41,699 bases of DNA, taken from contig NZ_CANQLZ010000022.1 of NCBI RefSeq assembly GCF_947624825.1, forward strand, positions 1-41,699, given 5' to 3'. The position numbers and the translations under genes are program-made. Shown one piece after another: positions 16,593 through 26,545 of the stretch. The stretch is from an uncultured Acinetobacter sp. (GTDB lineage Bacteria; Pseudomonadota; Gammaproteobacteria; Pseudomonadales; Moraxellaceae). Numbering within the stretch: the first letter of the stretch is position 1; the number at the start of each line of letters is the position of its first letter. The notes beneath the pieces were generated by a model. The model was not told the DNA's origin. It was given only the letters and a program-made list of their open reading frames with translations, and searched no databases.

Positions 16593-17789
16593 ATGTATAA
16601 CGCAGAACTCTTAGATGAAGCACAACGTTTTATGTTTCATATGTTGGGGAAAGTATTTGAATTTGGTGGTTCAGATTTATTCATTACTGCCGATTTTCCG
16701 CCGAGTATGAAGCATCAAGGCATGATGAAAAAACTCTCGCAACAAGAATTGTCGGCAGAAAAAACCAAGCTATTTGCCTATAGTTTAATGAATGACAAAC
16801 AACGCGCTGAGTTTGAAGAAAATCTAGAATGTAACTTTGCAATCTTTGTGCCGAATGTGTCACGCTTTCGGGTCAACATTTTTCAGCAGCAGCATCAAGT
16901 GGGTATGGTGATTCGTACCATCACCGCAGATATCCCGAATTTTGATAAGCTGAAATTACCGCTCAAGCTCAAAGACGTGATGATGGAAAAGCGCGGCTTA
17001 ATTTTAGTGGTGGGTGCAACAGGTTCTGGTAAATCCACTTCATTGGCTGCCATGATTGACCATCGTAATGAACATTCAGCAGGGCATATTATTACTGTTG
17101 AAGATCCGGTGGAATATGTGCATAAACATAAACAGTCTATGATTACCCATCGTGAAGTGGGTGTAGATAGTCACTCTTGGCACAATGCCTTAAAAAATAC
17201 TTTACGTCAGGCACCTGATGTGATTTTAATTGGTGAGATTCGCGATACCGAAACCATGGAACATGCGCTAGCTTTTGCTGAAACCGGACATTTGTGTTTG
17301 GGTACACTACACGCTAACAATGCCAACCAAGCGCTTGATCGGATTATTAATTTTTTCCCTGAAGAACGTCGCAATCAAGTTTTGATGGATTTATCTTCCA
17401 ATATGAAGGCAATTGTGTCGCAGCGCTTAATTCGTACGCAAGATGGCACAGGGCGCCGTGCTGCGGTAGAAATTTTACTCAATACGCCTTTGATTAGTGA
17501 AAATATCTTAAAGGGTAATTTTCATATGCTCAAAGAAATTATGACCAAATCGCGTGAACTGGGTATGCAAACCTTTGACCAAGCTTTATTTGACTTATAT
17601 AACGAAGATTCAATTGGTTATGATGAAGCGATTCGTAACGCTGACTCAATGAATGAACTACGTTTACAAATTAAACTCAAAAGTACCCGTGTTGATCAAA
17701 ATCGCCCTGTAGAAAATGGTTTAAAAGGTCTAGGCTTAATTCAAGACGACGAACCTGAACAAAGCAGCAAGATGACAGAAATGAGTTAA
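16593..17789 (+). CDS. pilU: Type IV pilus retraction ATPase PilU
   Basis: Cytoplasmic hexameric ATPase assisting PilT in pilus retraction (twitching, DNA uptake). 398 aa. Walker A GATGSGKST at 141-149, Asp box TVEDPVEY at 168-175, Walker B VILIGEIRD at 210-218 and His box TGHLCLGTLHANNA at 231-244. Text such as KGGSDLFITA-like FGGSDLFITADFPPSMK, LECNFAI, RTLRQAPDV-like and AxxNADSxNELRLxIKL is closer to Pseudomonas PilU than to PilT. The PilT gene is not adjacent, although the two are often paired. The gene stands alone between terminators. Confidence 0.92.
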   Translation: MYNAELLDEAQRFMFHMLGKVFEFGGSDLFITADFPPSMKHQGMMKKLSQQELSAEKTKLFAYSLMNDKQRAEFEENLECNFAIFVPNVSRFRVNIFQQQHQVGMVIRTITADIPNFDKLKLPLKLKDVMMEKRGLILVVGATGSGKSTSLAAMIDHRNEHSAGHIITVEDPVEYVHKHKQSMITHREVGVDSHSWHNALKNTLRQAPDVILIGEIRDTETMEHALAFAETGHLCLGTLHANNANQALDRIINFFPEERRNQVLMDLSSNMKAIVSQRLIRTQDGTGRRAAVEILLNTPLISENILKGNFHMLKEIMTKSRELGMQTFDQALFDLYNEDSIGYDEAIRNADSMNELRLQIKLKSTRVDQNRPVENGLKGLGLIQDDEPEQSSKMTEMS

Positions 17790-17800
17790 TAGAGCTTATT

Positions 17801-17827
17801 AAAAAAAGGGAGTAATCGCTCCCTTGT
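17801..17827. terminator. Bidirectional terminator between pilU and an MFS gene
   Basis: Stem AAGGGAG / CTCCCTT with loop TAATCG. The A7 on the left makes a good T-run for the minus-strand MFS transcript; the right side (TTGTTT) serves pilU less strongly. Confidence 0.8.
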
Positions 17828-18997
17828 TTAAGCTGTAGTTCTACGGTTAACCACTAAGGCATAAAATGCTAAAGTGGATAAAGTGAGTATGGCACACAGT
17901 AAATAAGCCAAACTATAACTATATTGAGAAATGATTAAGCCTAAGAGTAAGGAACCCAGTGCAATCCCAATGTCATAACAGGTGAAAAAAGTAGAGGTGG
18001 CATGACCAATACGTGCTTTTGGTGCACGTTGAATGGCAAGTGTTTGTAAGCAAGGTTGCAAAGAGCCAAAGCCCATCCCGACACACACCGCTGATAACAT
18101 CAATCCCATGACACTTTGTGTTTGACTTAATAGCGCTAAACCGATTGCAAAGAGGGTGATGGCAGGATAAATCACATAGCTGGCACCTTTACGGTCATAA
18201 ATTTTACCCGTGATGGGACGTAGACTCATCATTGAAATTGCAAACACCACAAAAAACACACTGGCATATTCAAGTAAGCCTTGTGCATCTGCAAAAGGTG
18301 AAATATACGACATAATACTGGCGTATGAAATTGAAATGAGCATTGCCAAGATAGAAACTGATAAAGCTTTTTTCTCAATAAAATCATGCACACTTAAACG
18401 TCGTGTAGCACGTTGTATGGGAACATCGTTTGCAATTGGAATCATAAAGCAAAAAATAAAACCTAAAAAAATGATCCCAGCCAATAGACTACTAATCAAT
18501 AAATAGGAAAAATCTTGTAATAAGGTCAAGCCTAACAGCGGACCAAGCACAATGCCTAAATTTACCGACATGACAAAATAACCCATGCCTTCACCTTTGC
18601 GTTCAGGTGGAATAAAGTCATTGGCAATTGGAACGGTCACGGTGGTTAAAATACTAAACCAAATCCCATGTAAAAATCGAATCACCAGCAGTGCCATTAA
18701 GTTATCTGCAAAAATATAGGCAACCGCGCATAAACAAAACAAAGTTTCAGAGACATATAAGGTTTTCTTACGCCCAAATTTCTCAATAATTAAACCACTA
18801 AACGGACGTACTGCAATGGATGACACCATAAACAAGGTCATGGCCAAACCGGCATCGGTGAGTGTACCCCCCAAATCATTCAAAATATAAATGGGTAAAA
18901 TGGTGATTTGGGCAAAATAGAAGATAAATAAAAATAGATTGTTCAGTAAACAAAATATAAATGATTTATTCCACAACACAGGCGTAACAGCAGACAT
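17828..18997 (-). CDS. MFS transporter, 389 aa
   Basis: Twelve-helix major facilitator in the inner membrane. The loop 2-3 motif reads GLIIEKFGRKKTLY (about residues 68-81), matching the MFS consensus GxxxDRxGRRK. ERKGEGMGYF and GPLLGLTLL (motif C-like, helix 5) suggest the DHA1-type drug:H+ antiporter branch. Substrate not determinable. AGG lies 7 bases before the start. Flanked by a terminator at the 3' end and about 260 bp of noncoding DNA before the start, so it is monocistronic. Confidence 0.88.
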   Translation of the reverse strand: MSAVTPVLWNKSFIFCLLNNLFLFIFYFAQITILPIYILNDLGGTLTDAGLAMTLFMVSSIAVRPFSGLIIEKFGRKKTLYVSETLFCLCAVAYIFADNLMALLVIRFLHGIWFSILTTVTVPIANDFIPPERKGEGMGYFVMSVNLGIVLGPLLGLTLLQDFSYLLISSLLAGIIFLGFIFCFMIPIANDVPIQRATRRLSVHDFIEKKALSVSILAMLISISYASIMSYISPFADAQGLLEYASVFFVVFAISMMSLRPITGKIYDRKGASYVIYPAITLFAIGLALLSQTQSVMGLMLSAVCVGMGFGSLQPCLQTLAIQRAPKARIGHATSTFFTCYDIGIALGSLLLGLIISQYSYSLAYLLCAILTLSTLAFYALVVNRRTTA

Positions 18998-19240
18998 AAC
19001 AAACCTAGATGATCAATGAGAACAGCTGTTTGTACTAAGGCAGAGCAATTGATATTTAAAATTATGATACAGGTGCACTTAAGCAAGACAGCAAATATAA
19101 ATACATGCTGCATATTAATTAAAAAGTAATCAAATGTATAGTGCCTTGTTTTAATGGCTTGATTCTATGGGTTTTGATATTATTTTTGTTGAATTGGTAT
19201 AGTTTTAAGTGATGATATTAATTGTTTTTTTGTATTAATA

Positions 19241-19269
19241 AAAAGAATCAGCCCTGAGGCTGATTCTTG
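19241..19269 (-). terminator. Terminator after gcvH
   Basis: Stem AAGAATCAGCC / GGCTGATTCTT with a 4-base loop; on the minus strand it is followed by TTTTTATT. It lies 8 bp after the gcvH stop. Confidence 0.85.
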
Positions 19270-19276
19270 ATAAAGC

Positions 19277-19651
19277 TTATAAACCCGCTTCGTAATCAGT
19301 ACTTGAAAGTAAGCTGTCTACATCACTTAAATGATCTGGATTAATTTTATAAATCCAACCTTTGCCATAAGGCGCATCGTTAATGAAATCAGGGTCATCT
19401 TCAAGATCTGGATTAACTTCAACTACAACACCTGACACAGGAGCGTGAATATCAGAGGCAGTTTTGACCGACTCGACTACACCTGCTTGTTCGCCTGCTG
19501 TGACACGTTGTCCCACTTCCGGTGCTTCAACATAGACTAAATCGCCTAAGGCATCTTGTGCATGGTCAGAAATACCGGTAACAACAAGATCACCTTCAAC
19601 TTTAATCCATTCATGCGTACGTGCATATTTTAATTCTGAAGGGTGATTCAT
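19277..19651 (-). CDS. gcvH: Glycine cleavage system H protein
   Basis: Carries the aminomethyl group of glycine on a lipoyl arm between the P, T and L proteins of the glycine cleavage complex. 124 aa. The lipoylated lysine is K63 in [15 protein letters not shown], the standard H-protein motif; the N-terminal YARTHEWIK also fits. AAGGAG lies 6 bases before the ATG. gcvP and gcvT are not in the window, so the system is dispersed. A MaoC-type gene lies 84 bp upstream on the same strand. Confidence 0.97.
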   Translation of the reverse strand: MNHPSELKYARTHEWIKVEGDLVVTGISDHAQDALGDLVYVEAPEVGQRVTAGEQAGVVESVKTASDIHAPVSGVVVEVNPDLEDDPDFINDAPYGKGWIYKINPDHLSDVDSLLSSTDYEAGL

Positions 19652-19735
19652 GGATAACTCCTTACAACTTACAACGTGTTTTTATGCTGTGTTATACATG
19701 CTTTTGCAGTAAAACAAAAGTCCAAACTCACAAGA

Positions 19736-20185
19736 TTATGCAGCCTTGTCAGGTTGGGAAAATACCACAATATTGGTATCTGAAGTCATTAGTACATCCC
19801 CATGTTGATTTAAGGCTTGGGTGTGATAACTCACAATCGCTTGATTGGGTTTAGATTTTGAACGACGAATATGGGTAATTTCAACTTCAACATGCAATTC
19901 ATCACCCGCCCGGGTGGGTTTGAGCCAACGTACATGTGAATCTGTACCGACTAAACCATTGGCAATGGGCATACATTCAGCCCAAAGACGCATACACACC
20001 GCTGACGTATGCCAACCACTTGCAGCTAAGCCTTTAAAAATAGGATGCTGCTCGGCAGCTTTTGCATCTGTATGAAAGCTTTGTGGGTCAAATTGAGCGG
20101 CAAATTGTAAAATTTCTTCTAATTGCATGGGATAGCTTTGACTGATAAAACGCTGTCCCACACTTAAATCATCTAAATACAACAT
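19736..20185 (-). CDS. MaoC-family (hot-dog) dehydratase/hydratase, 149 aa
   Basis: Enoyl-CoA hydratase-type single hot-dog domain. The hydratase 2 motif shows D33 and H38 in QFDPQSFHTD, followed by GLAASGWHT at 52-60. ATG 20185 is chosen because it has AAGGAAA just upstream and begins the conserved part; a longer frame runs into the preceding ABC gene. That gene's stop is only 11 bp upstream, so the two are probably cotranscribed. Substrate not known. Confidence 0.87.
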   Translation of the reverse strand: MLYLDDLSVGQRFISQSYPMQLEEILQFAAQFDPQSFHTDAKAAEQHPIFKGLAASGWHTSAVCMRLWAECMPIANGLVGTDSHVRWLKPTRAGDELHVEVEITHIRRSKSKPNQAIVSYHTQALNQHGDVLMTSDTNIVVFSQPDKAA

Positions 20186-20196
20186 AGTTTTCCTTA

Positions 20197-22032
20197 TCAT
20201 GCTTGTTCTTGGTCGGCGATAAATCCGCCAGTTTGTCGCTGCCATAACTTAGCATAAATTCCATTGAAAGCCAGCAACTCGGCATGACTGCCTTGTTCAG
20301 CAATTCGACCTTGATCAAGTACAATTAAGCGATCCATTTGTGCAATGGTCGATAAACGATGGGCAATGGCAATCACGGTTTTGCCGTGCATCAGCTCATC
20401 TAAACTGCTTTGAATGGCAGCTTCAACTTCTGAATCTAAAGCAGAGGTGGCTTCATCTAAAATTAAAATCGGTGCATCTTTTAAAAATACCCGTGCAATG
20501 GCAATACGTTGGCGTTGTCCACCTGAGAGTTTCACGCCACGTTCACCAACATAAGCCTCATAACCTGTTTGACCATACAGATCGGTCAGCTCAGGAATAA
20601 AATCTTCTGCCTTGGCTTTTGCCACAGCGGCATACATTTCGGCATCGGTAGCATCGGGGCGGCCATATTTAATGTTTTCTGCCACAGAGCGATGCAGCAA
20701 TGAGGTGTCTTGGGTCACAAGTGCAATGTTTTTTCTTAAGCTGTCTTGGGTGATGTGTTGAATATCTTGTCCATCAATACAAATTTGACCTTGTTGCGGT
20801 TGGTAAAAACGCAGTAATAATTGAATTAAAGTGGATTTACCCGCACCTGAGCGTCCAACAATACCAATCTTTTCACCAGCACGAATTTTTAAGTTTAACC
20901 CATCAATCACAGGGCGTTCGTTGTAAGCAAAGCCTAAGTTTTTAAACTCAATTTCGCCGTGACTTAAATTTAAGGCTTGAGCATGCGGTTGGTCTTGAAT
21001 GTGGATGGGTTTGCCTAAGGTTTTCATACCATCTTGAATGGTGCCGACATTTTCAAATAAAGCGGAAGTTTGCCACATCATAAATTCAGCAATGCTATTG
21101 AGCTTTAAAATCATGGCTGTGGTGGCTGCAATAACCCCCAATTCTGCACGACCATTAACCCATAACCAAATAGCAGTACCTAAAACTCCCACATACAGCA
21201 CTAAGCTTAAGACTTTAATACTCACCTCATAGCCGGTGCCTAAGCGCATTTGTTTATATACCGTCACCATAAAGGTCTGCATGGAAGCTTTGGCGTACTG
21301 GCTTTCACGTCCGGCATGGGCAAACAGTTTTACGGTTTGAATATTGGTATAGGCATCGGTGACACGTCCGGTCATCACGGCGCGAGCGTCGGCTTGTTCA
21401 TTGGAAATGCGGCTTAAACGTGGAATAAAATAGCAAGCCGCCAAAATAAACAACACAAGCCACACTAAAAGCGGTAACAACAATAAGGGTGAAATTGCAC
21501 CAAGCACCAAACTTACGGTGATAAAGTAAATCGTGACGTAGGCCAACATGTCACCCAAAATGACCCAAAATTCACGCACCGCAAGCGCAGTTTGCATGAC
21601 TTTTGCTGATAAACGTCCGGCAAAGTCATTGTGGAAAAAGTCTAAACTTTGTTGCAACAGTAAATTGTGAAAGCGCCAGCGTAAACGCATGGGAAACGTG
21701 CTGTATAAAATTTGGTGCTTAATGATGGATTGCATGCTAGCAAACAACACATTGGCCAATAAAATACAGCTTAAAATAGTAAGATTGGTTTGATGTTGTG
21801 CCAAAAATGTATCGGGTTGGCTTTGGCTAAGCCATGTGACCAAATCTCCAATTTTGGAATAGAGCAATGCTTCAAAGCTGGCAGCCCCTGCGGTACACAG
21901 CACTAAAAACAATAAATACGGACGCACGCCTTGAGAGGCTTGCCAAACAAAGGCAAAAAAGGTGGTGGGTAGTGGTTGGTTTAAACCCTCGTTGGGATAA
22001 GGATTTACGCGCTTTTCAAACCACTTTAACAT
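20197..22032 (-). CDS. ABC exporter, fused permease and ATPase, 611 aa
   Basis: Type IV half-transporter. Six membrane helices occupy about residues 35-325. The ATPase domain has Walker A GRSGAGKST (393-401), Q-loop VTQDTSLL (439-446), signature LSGGQ (502-506), Walker B ILILDE (522-527) and H-loop H558. ATG 22032 is preferred over a TTG 30 bases upstream. It would work as a homodimer; MsbA-like lipid or drug export is plausible but the substrate is unknown. A terminator separates it from the DUF2058 gene, and a MaoC gene follows after 11 bp. Confidence 0.92.
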   Translation of the reverse strand: MLKWFEKRVNPYPNEGLNQPLPTTFFAFVWQASQGVRPYLLFLVLCTAGAASFEALLYSKIGDLVTWLSQSQPDTFLAQHQTNLTILSCILLANVLFASMQSIIKHQILYSTFPMRLRWRFHNLLLQQSLDFFHNDFAGRLSAKVMQTALAVREFWVILGDMLAYVTIYFITVSLVLGAISPLLLLPLLVWLVLFILAACYFIPRLSRISNEQADARAVMTGRVTDAYTNIQTVKLFAHAGRESQYAKASMQTFMVTVYKQMRLGTGYEVSIKVLSLVLYVGVLGTAIWLWVNGRAELGVIAATTAMILKLNSIAEFMMWQTSALFENVGTIQDGMKTLGKPIHIQDQPHAQALNLSHGEIEFKNLGFAYNERPVIDGLNLKIRAGEKIGIVGRSGAGKSTLIQLLLRFYQPQQGQICIDGQDIQHITQDSLRKNIALVTQDTSLLHRSVAENIKYGRPDATDAEMYAAVAKAKAEDFIPELTDLYGQTGYEAYVGERGVKLSGGQRQRIAIARVFLKDAPILILDEATSALDSEVEAAIQSSLDELMHGKTVIAIAHRLSTIAQMDRLIVLDQGRIAEQGSHAELLAFNGIYAKLWQRQTGGFIADQEQA

Positions 22033-22115
22033 AGACCAACCACTCAGCTTAAAAAACTGCAATTATACTGTGATTGGCTGCAATTGCATGTGAAGTTTAT
22101 GACTATGCTTAACAT

Positions 22116-22141
22116 AAAAAAACCGCACAAGGCGGTTTTTT
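22116..22141. terminator. Terminator, symmetrical, downstream of the DUF2058 gene
   Basis: Stem AAAACCGC / GCGGTTTT, loop ACAAG, with A-run and T6 on both sides. It ends the minus-strand transcript of the DUF2058 gene 7 bp after its stop. Confidence 0.87.
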
Positions 22142-22147
22142 AACAAC

Positions 22148-22678
22148 TTACCACATGAGGTCATCAGGAATCACATAGGCTGCATACGGATCTTCTTCAT
22201 CCGTAGTATCGGCATCTTGCTGTGAATTGTTAACTAAAATAAAGCCTTCCATTTTAGCATCAATACGATCCGCTAAGGCTTTAGGCAACACCGCATAACT
22301 TTCTACATCTTTGGCAATCACTAAAGAACCTGCCACAAGTGCATTATAAATTTGTTGATTGATATAGATTTTCTTAATGGTGCCATCAATAAATTGGTAG
22401 CTTAAATCGCCATCAGTTTGCCCAATTTTGTGCTGCTTAATCATTTGAATAATTGCCGCTTTAAGCTCTTTTTCTTGCAAAGCGGCTTTTTGCGTGGCAG
22501 CTAAAGCCAAGTCTTTTTCCAATTTGGCTTGTTGGTCTTGGGCAATTTTAGCTTTGATGGCAGCTTCATCGCTTTGACCAGTGCGTTGTTCGTGCACAGC
22601 TTGTTTAGAGAGCTTTTTCGCTTTTTTATTATCGACTAAACCAGCTTTAAGCAACTGGGCTTGTAATGCATTTTTCAT
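22148..22678 (-). CDS. DUF2058 (YaiL-like) protein, 176 aa
   Basis: The N-terminus LQAQLLKAGLVDNKKAKKLSKQ is the hallmark of DUF2058/YaiL. A charged coiled-coil-like stretch (about 25-85) is followed by a compact domain with YQFIDGTIKKIYIN and ESYAVLPKALADRI. YaiL is described as nucleoprotein- or polyamine-associated, but the function is not settled. GGAAA lies about 6 bases before the ATG. It starts 13 bp after the stop of the DUF1275 gene, so the two are likely one transcript. Confidence 0.9.
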   Translation of the reverse strand: MKNALQAQLLKAGLVDNKKAKKLSKQAVHEQRTGQSDEAAIKAKIAQDQQAKLEKDLALAATQKAALQEKELKAAIIQMIKQHKIGQTDGDLSYQFIDGTIKKIYINQQIYNALVAGSLVIAKDVESYAVLPKALADRIDAKMEGFILVNNSQQDADTTDEEDPYAAYVIPDDLMW

Positions 22679-22691
22679 AACGTTTCCAAAA

Positions 22692-23360
22692 TTAATCGTG
22701 TCGATAAGACCAGTAAACCACCCAATAGATCACGCTCATGAGCAGGCTTAAGCTGGCAGGGACTAAGAATGCGTTGAATTGTAATAAAGGATAAATCCAT
22801 GTTGCAATGATTCCACCGACCAAAAAGCCAAATAAAATCAAAAGATGTAAGATTACACGGCGCCGACCTGCACTTAAACCACGTAATAAATAGCCTAAGG
22901 CTAAACCTAAATCGGTGAGTACACCAGATAAATGCGTAGTTCGAATAATCGCACCTTGGTAATGACTCACCATGGCGTTTTGTAAGCCCATAGCAACCGC
23001 CGCCCATAACAGCGCATAACGCGGCCAATAAGGCAAAAACACCCAACACAGTACAATAAAAAAAGCCACTAAACTCAAAGGAATACCATAACGGCGTCCT
23101 AAGCGAAAGTGGCTATTGGCTAAAATTAGCCCGCTATACATTGACCCTAAAACATAACTGACCACAATGCACAAGGCATAGAGCAAACTGTCCAAATTAC
23201 CATGCAGTAAATGAATAGCCAAGAGACTCACATTGCCTGTCATATGTGAAATGGCTTGATTCAAGACGGTCAGCAAGCCAAGTACATTTATCATTCCTGC
23301 ATTGACTGCAAGAAAGAACGCGCCCAATTGCACCCAAATCGGTAAATTCTGAAAAGGCAT
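22692..23360 (-). CDS. DUF1275 (YoaK-like) membrane protein, 222 aa
   Basis: Six-helix inner-membrane protein of the YoaK/DUF1275 family, function unknown. Motifs include NAGMINVLGL (about 18-27), SHMTGNVS (about 38-45) and the central GLQNAMVSHYQGAIIRTTHLSGVLTDLG in outline, whose QN and TTH-x-G-x-x-TDLG elements are diagnostic. ATG 23360 is used; an in-frame TTG seven codons upstream is less likely. There is no clear ribosome site. It lies 33 bp after sstT on the same strand. Confidence 0.87.
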   Translation of the reverse strand: MPFQNLPIWVQLGAFFLAVNAGMINVLGLLTVLNQAISHMTGNVSLLAIHLLHGNLDSLLYALCIVVSYVLGSMYSGLILANSHFRLGRRYGIPLSLVAFFIVLCWVFLPYWPRYALLWAAVAMGLQNAMVSHYQGAIIRTTHLSGVLTDLGLALGYLLRGLSAGRRRVILHLLILFGFLVGGIIATWIYPLLQFNAFLVPASLSLLMSVIYWVVYWSYRHD

Positions 23361-23393
23361 AATGTTAGAATCAATATACAAATCAGGCGTATA

Positions 23394-24590
23394 TTAGCGC
23401 ATTCCGCGATCAACTGCTGCGGTAAATAACACATCTGTAGATGAGTTTAAGGCAGTTTCGGTTGAATCTTGTAGCACGCTGATGACCATACCAATGGCAA
23501 CCACTTGCATTGCAATATCAGATGAAATACCAAATAAACCACATGCCACAGGAATGAGAAGCAATGAACCACCCGCCACACCAGAGGCACCACAGGCGGA
23601 TACCGTTGCCACGACCGATAAAATCAGCATCGTGGTAAAACTCACCGGAATATCAAGGGTATTCACTGTTGCTAAAGATAAGACGGTAATGGTCACCGAA
23701 GCACCGGCCATATTAATGGCAGCACCTAAAGGAATCGCCACACTTGCAGTAGATTCAGGAATCCCTAAACGCTTGGCTAAGTCTAAGTTCACCGGAATGT
23801 TAGCAGCAGAACTACGGGTAAAAAACGCCGTGATGCCACTTTCACGTAAGCACTGCAACACCAATGGGTAGGGGTTTTTATGGGTAACAAACGCCACCAT
23901 AATGGGGTTAATTACCAAGGCTACAAATGCCATGGTACCAAGCAATACTGCAAGTAACTGTGCATAACTCATCAGTGTGCTAAGTCCGGCATCGGCAAAG
24001 GTCACTGCCACCAAACCAAAAACACCAAAAGGTGCAAAGCTAATGACTAAGCGAATCACTGAGTTAACCGCATTGGCTGCATCATTGAGAACATTTTTTG
24101 TGGTCTCTGATGCATGACGAAATGCAAGACCCAATGCCACAGACCACGCCAAAATACCAATAAAGTTGGCTTCAGCAATGGCACTTACAGGGTTGGCAAT
24201 AAAACTTAAAAGTAAGTTTTTAAAGATTTCTGGTAAGCTACCCGGTGGTATGAGGGTGTTGTCGGCTGGTAAATCTAAAAACAGGGTGCTTGGAAACAGC
24301 ATGCTTGCAATAACTGCACTTAATGCAGCTAAGAACATGCCAGCAGCATACATCAACATAATGGGTTTAATGGCAGCATTACTACTGCCAACTTTAAAAT
24401 TCGCAATAGATGACAAAACCAACACAAACACAAGAATAGGGGCAACGGATTTGAGGGCTTTAATAAAGAGATCACCAAGAATCGTTAAATAAGGCGTATA
24501 TTGTGGCGCTACAACAGCCACAAGCACACCTAAAATAATGGCGATCACAATACGTGTGACCAAACTCAAACGCGTAAAAGCTGAAAACAT
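23394..24590 (-). CDS. sstT: Serine/threonine:Na+ symporter SstT
   Basis: Dicarboxylate/amino acid:cation symporter (DAACS) family member that imports serine and threonine with sodium. 398 aa, close to the 400-415 aa of SstT. Characteristic text includes [15 protein letters not shown] near the N-terminus, [21 protein letters not shown] (HP1 loop and TM7 region, abbreviated here) and [16 protein letters not shown] (HP2). AAGG stands about 10 bases before the ATG. Possibly the first gene of a transcript with the DUF1275 and DUF2058 genes. Confidence 0.93.
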   Translation of the reverse strand: MFSAFTRLSLVTRIVIAIILGVLVAVVAPQYTPYLTILGDLFIKALKSVAPILVFVLVLSSIANFKVGSSNAAIKPIMLMYAAGMFLAALSAVIASMLFPSTLFLDLPADNTLIPPGSLPEIFKNLLLSFIANPVSAIAEANFIGILAWSVALGLAFRHASETTKNVLNDAANAVNSVIRLVISFAPFGVFGLVAVTFADAGLSTLMSYAQLLAVLLGTMAFVALVINPIMVAFVTHKNPYPLVLQCLRESGITAFFTRSSAANIPVNLDLAKRLGIPESTASVAIPLGAAINMAGASVTITVLSLATVNTLDIPVSFTTMLILSVVATVSACGASGVAGGSLLLIPVACGLFGISSDIAMQVVAIGMVISVLQDSTETALNSSTDVLFTAAVDRGMR

Positions 24591-24752
24591 AGCAAAAGGC
24601 CTTGTCAGGAATTACGGGGGAGAAACATATCAAATAGTTGCTTATTTTATACCGAAAAGCATTGAGGCTTAAAAGATATTTTGATATAAAACTTAAGCCT
24701 ATGTTTTTCCACATTAAAAAACAAAAGATCTTGGTGGCGAATTAGTTTTTTA

Positions 24753-24787
24753 AGGCTTTTTAGTGTGATGTTGGATTTAAAAAGCCT
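24753..24787 (-). terminator. Inverted repeat downstream of the SulP gene, weak terminator
   Basis: AGGCTTTTTA (24753-24762) and TAAAAAGCCT (24778-24787) can form a 10-bp stem 15 bp past the SulP stop. There is no clean T-run on the minus strand, so its termination strength is doubtful. Confidence 0.4.
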
Positions 24788-24802
24788 AAACATATCAGCT
24801 CA

Positions 24803-26485
24803 TTACTCGCGTAGATCATCTATAGCTTGATAATGAGTTAAATAAATTTGACCACTTAAATGTTGCATAAAGTCTGAGTGGCAAAGATTATCCATCACCG
24901 GTCCTTTGACTTCGGAAAAATGCAGCTGAATATTGAGTTTAATTAACTCTCGATTTAAATCTTCTAACATTTCAAGCGCACTGTAATCAATACTGCTAAT
25001 ACTTGAGCAATTGACAATCACATGTTTAAGCTCAGGCTGCTCACTGATGGCATTGACCATAAAACCTTTTAAGCTGTGTGCATTTAAAAAACTTAAATTT
25101 TCATCAATCCTTATCGATAACAGATGCTTAAATGTCATTACGTCGTGCCGCTGAACATTGCGAAAATGTTGTGTGCCTGCCACTAAACCAATTTGAGCAA
25201 TATGCGGTCGGCTAATTCTCCACAGCATCAGCACAAAGGTGGACATAATTCCAATCATTAAACCGCGGCTGATATCAATACAAATCACGGCAAAAAAAGT
25301 AATCCACATGGCTAAGCCATCGGCTTTAGAATAACGCCATGTCTGTAAAAAAGGCTTGAAGTCAACTAATCTCCAAATGGAGACCATAATGGTGGCCGCT
25401 AAAATCGCCAGTGGTAAATCCCGAAAAAATCCCGTGAAATATAAACTGACCACCACAATAAATATAGAGGAAATTACGCCTGCCATTGGGGTTTTAGCGC
25501 CGGCATCAGCATTGACAACAGTACGTGATAAACTGCCTGTCACCGGAAAAGCCGAGCTTAAACCCGCGCTGATATTCGCCACACCCAGCGCAATTAATTC
25601 TTGATTGCTATTGAGTTGGCTACGTTGCTGTAAGGCTGTGGCTTGAGCAATAGATAAAGACTCTACAAAACTGACCATGGCAATCATGGCGGCACCGGGT
25701 AACAAACTTAAAACCAAGTCCATATTCCAATTGGGCAATTGAAGTGCAGGAAAGCCGGATGGAATTTCTCCAACCGTTTGAATCCCAAATTGGTTTAAAT
25801 CTAAAGCAAATACCAAACTAATCGACAATGCCACCACAAGCAGGGGCACTGCACGAATATAAAATGGATTCAATGCCAAACGTTTCAGCACATCAGGCAA
25901 ATAAATGAGTGCCAAAATGGCAATGATGCCTAAGCCTAGACTTGGCCAGTGCAGTTGTGGAAGGTAATGCCACAGGCTATTTAAAAACTCCACAATATTA
26001 TTGGCTTTTAAGGGTAAATCTAATAAAAACTTGACTTGCCCTAAAGCAATTAATAAGGCTGATGCAATAATAAAGCTTTGGATTACCGGATGGCTAATCA
26101 GTTGAATTAAAAAGCCAAAGCGCAATACCCCTAAAAATAGCGAAATTAAACCCACCATCAGCGCTAGTAAACAAGCGGCTTCAATATACGCCACCGAACC
26201 AATGTCAAACAATGGGTTTAAAGTGGCAAAGGTCATCATGGAGATGATGGCCACAGGACCAATCGATAACGTTGGGCTGCTGCCGAGCATGGCATATAGC
26301 ATCATGGGAATGATACTGGCATATAGGCCCATCATGGGCGGAAGCCCTGCAAGCATGGCATATGCCATGCCTTGGGGTACCAACATGGCAACAACAATCA
26401 AAGCGGCCAACAGATCTGAACGAAACTGAGTGTGGTTATAGTGCTTTAACCATTGCCATGCAGGAAGCGAAAACATACCATTCAT
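24803..26485 (-). CDS. SulP-family inorganic anion transporter with STAS domain
   Basis: Sulfate permease-type carrier, 560 aa. The N-terminal region has MLVPQGMAYAMLAGLPPMMGLY (in outline, residues 34-55), the SulP signature, then about 12-14 membrane segments with PVTGSLSRTVVNADAGAKTP in the middle. Residues from about 445 form a STAS domain (HVIVNCSSISSIDYSALEML). The substrate may be sulfate, another oxyanion or bicarbonate. It lies 60 bp downstream of an ArsR-type regulator on the same strand, and the gap has a 12-bp palindrome, so local control by that regulator is likely. Confidence 0.92.
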   Translation of the reverse strand: MNGMFSLPAWQWLKHYNHTQFRSDLLAALIVVAMLVPQGMAYAMLAGLPPMMGLYASIIPMMLYAMLGSSPTLSIGPVAIISMMTFATLNPLFDIGSVAYIEAACLLALMVGLISLFLGVLRFGFLIQLISHPVIQSFIIASALLIALGQVKFLLDLPLKANNIVEFLNSLWHYLPQLHWPSLGLGIIAILALIYLPDVLKRLALNPFYIRAVPLLVVALSISLVFALDLNQFGIQTVGEIPSGFPALQLPNWNMDLVLSLLPGAAMIAMVSFVESLSIAQATALQQRSQLNSNQELIALGVANISAGLSSAFPVTGSLSRTVVNADAGAKTPMAGVISSIFIVVVSLYFTGFFRDLPLAILAATIMVSIWRLVDFKPFLQTWRYSKADGLAMWITFFAVICIDISRGLMIGIMSTFVLMLWRISRPHIAQIGLVAGTQHFRNVQRHDVMTFKHLLSIRIDENLSFLNAHSLKGFMVNAISEQPELKHVIVNCSSISSIDYSALEMLEDLNRELIKLNIQLHFSEVKGPVMDNLCHSDFMQHLSGQIYLTHYQAIDDLRE

Positions 26486-26506
26486 CTAAATCATAATTTT
26501 AGATAT

Positions 26507-26518
26507 ATTATGCATAAT
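26507..26518. promoter_or_regulatory. Palindrome ATTATGCATAAT upstream of the SulP gene, possible operator
   Basis: A perfect 12-bp palindrome in the 60-bp gap between the ArsR-type regulator gene and the SulP gene, 22 bp before the SulP start. ArsR-family proteins bind AT-rich palindromes of about this size. AT-rich DNA gives such repeats by chance, so this is a candidate only. Confidence 0.35.
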
Positions 26519-26545
26519 TTGTGCTAAAGAGTCACGGTGCTGACA

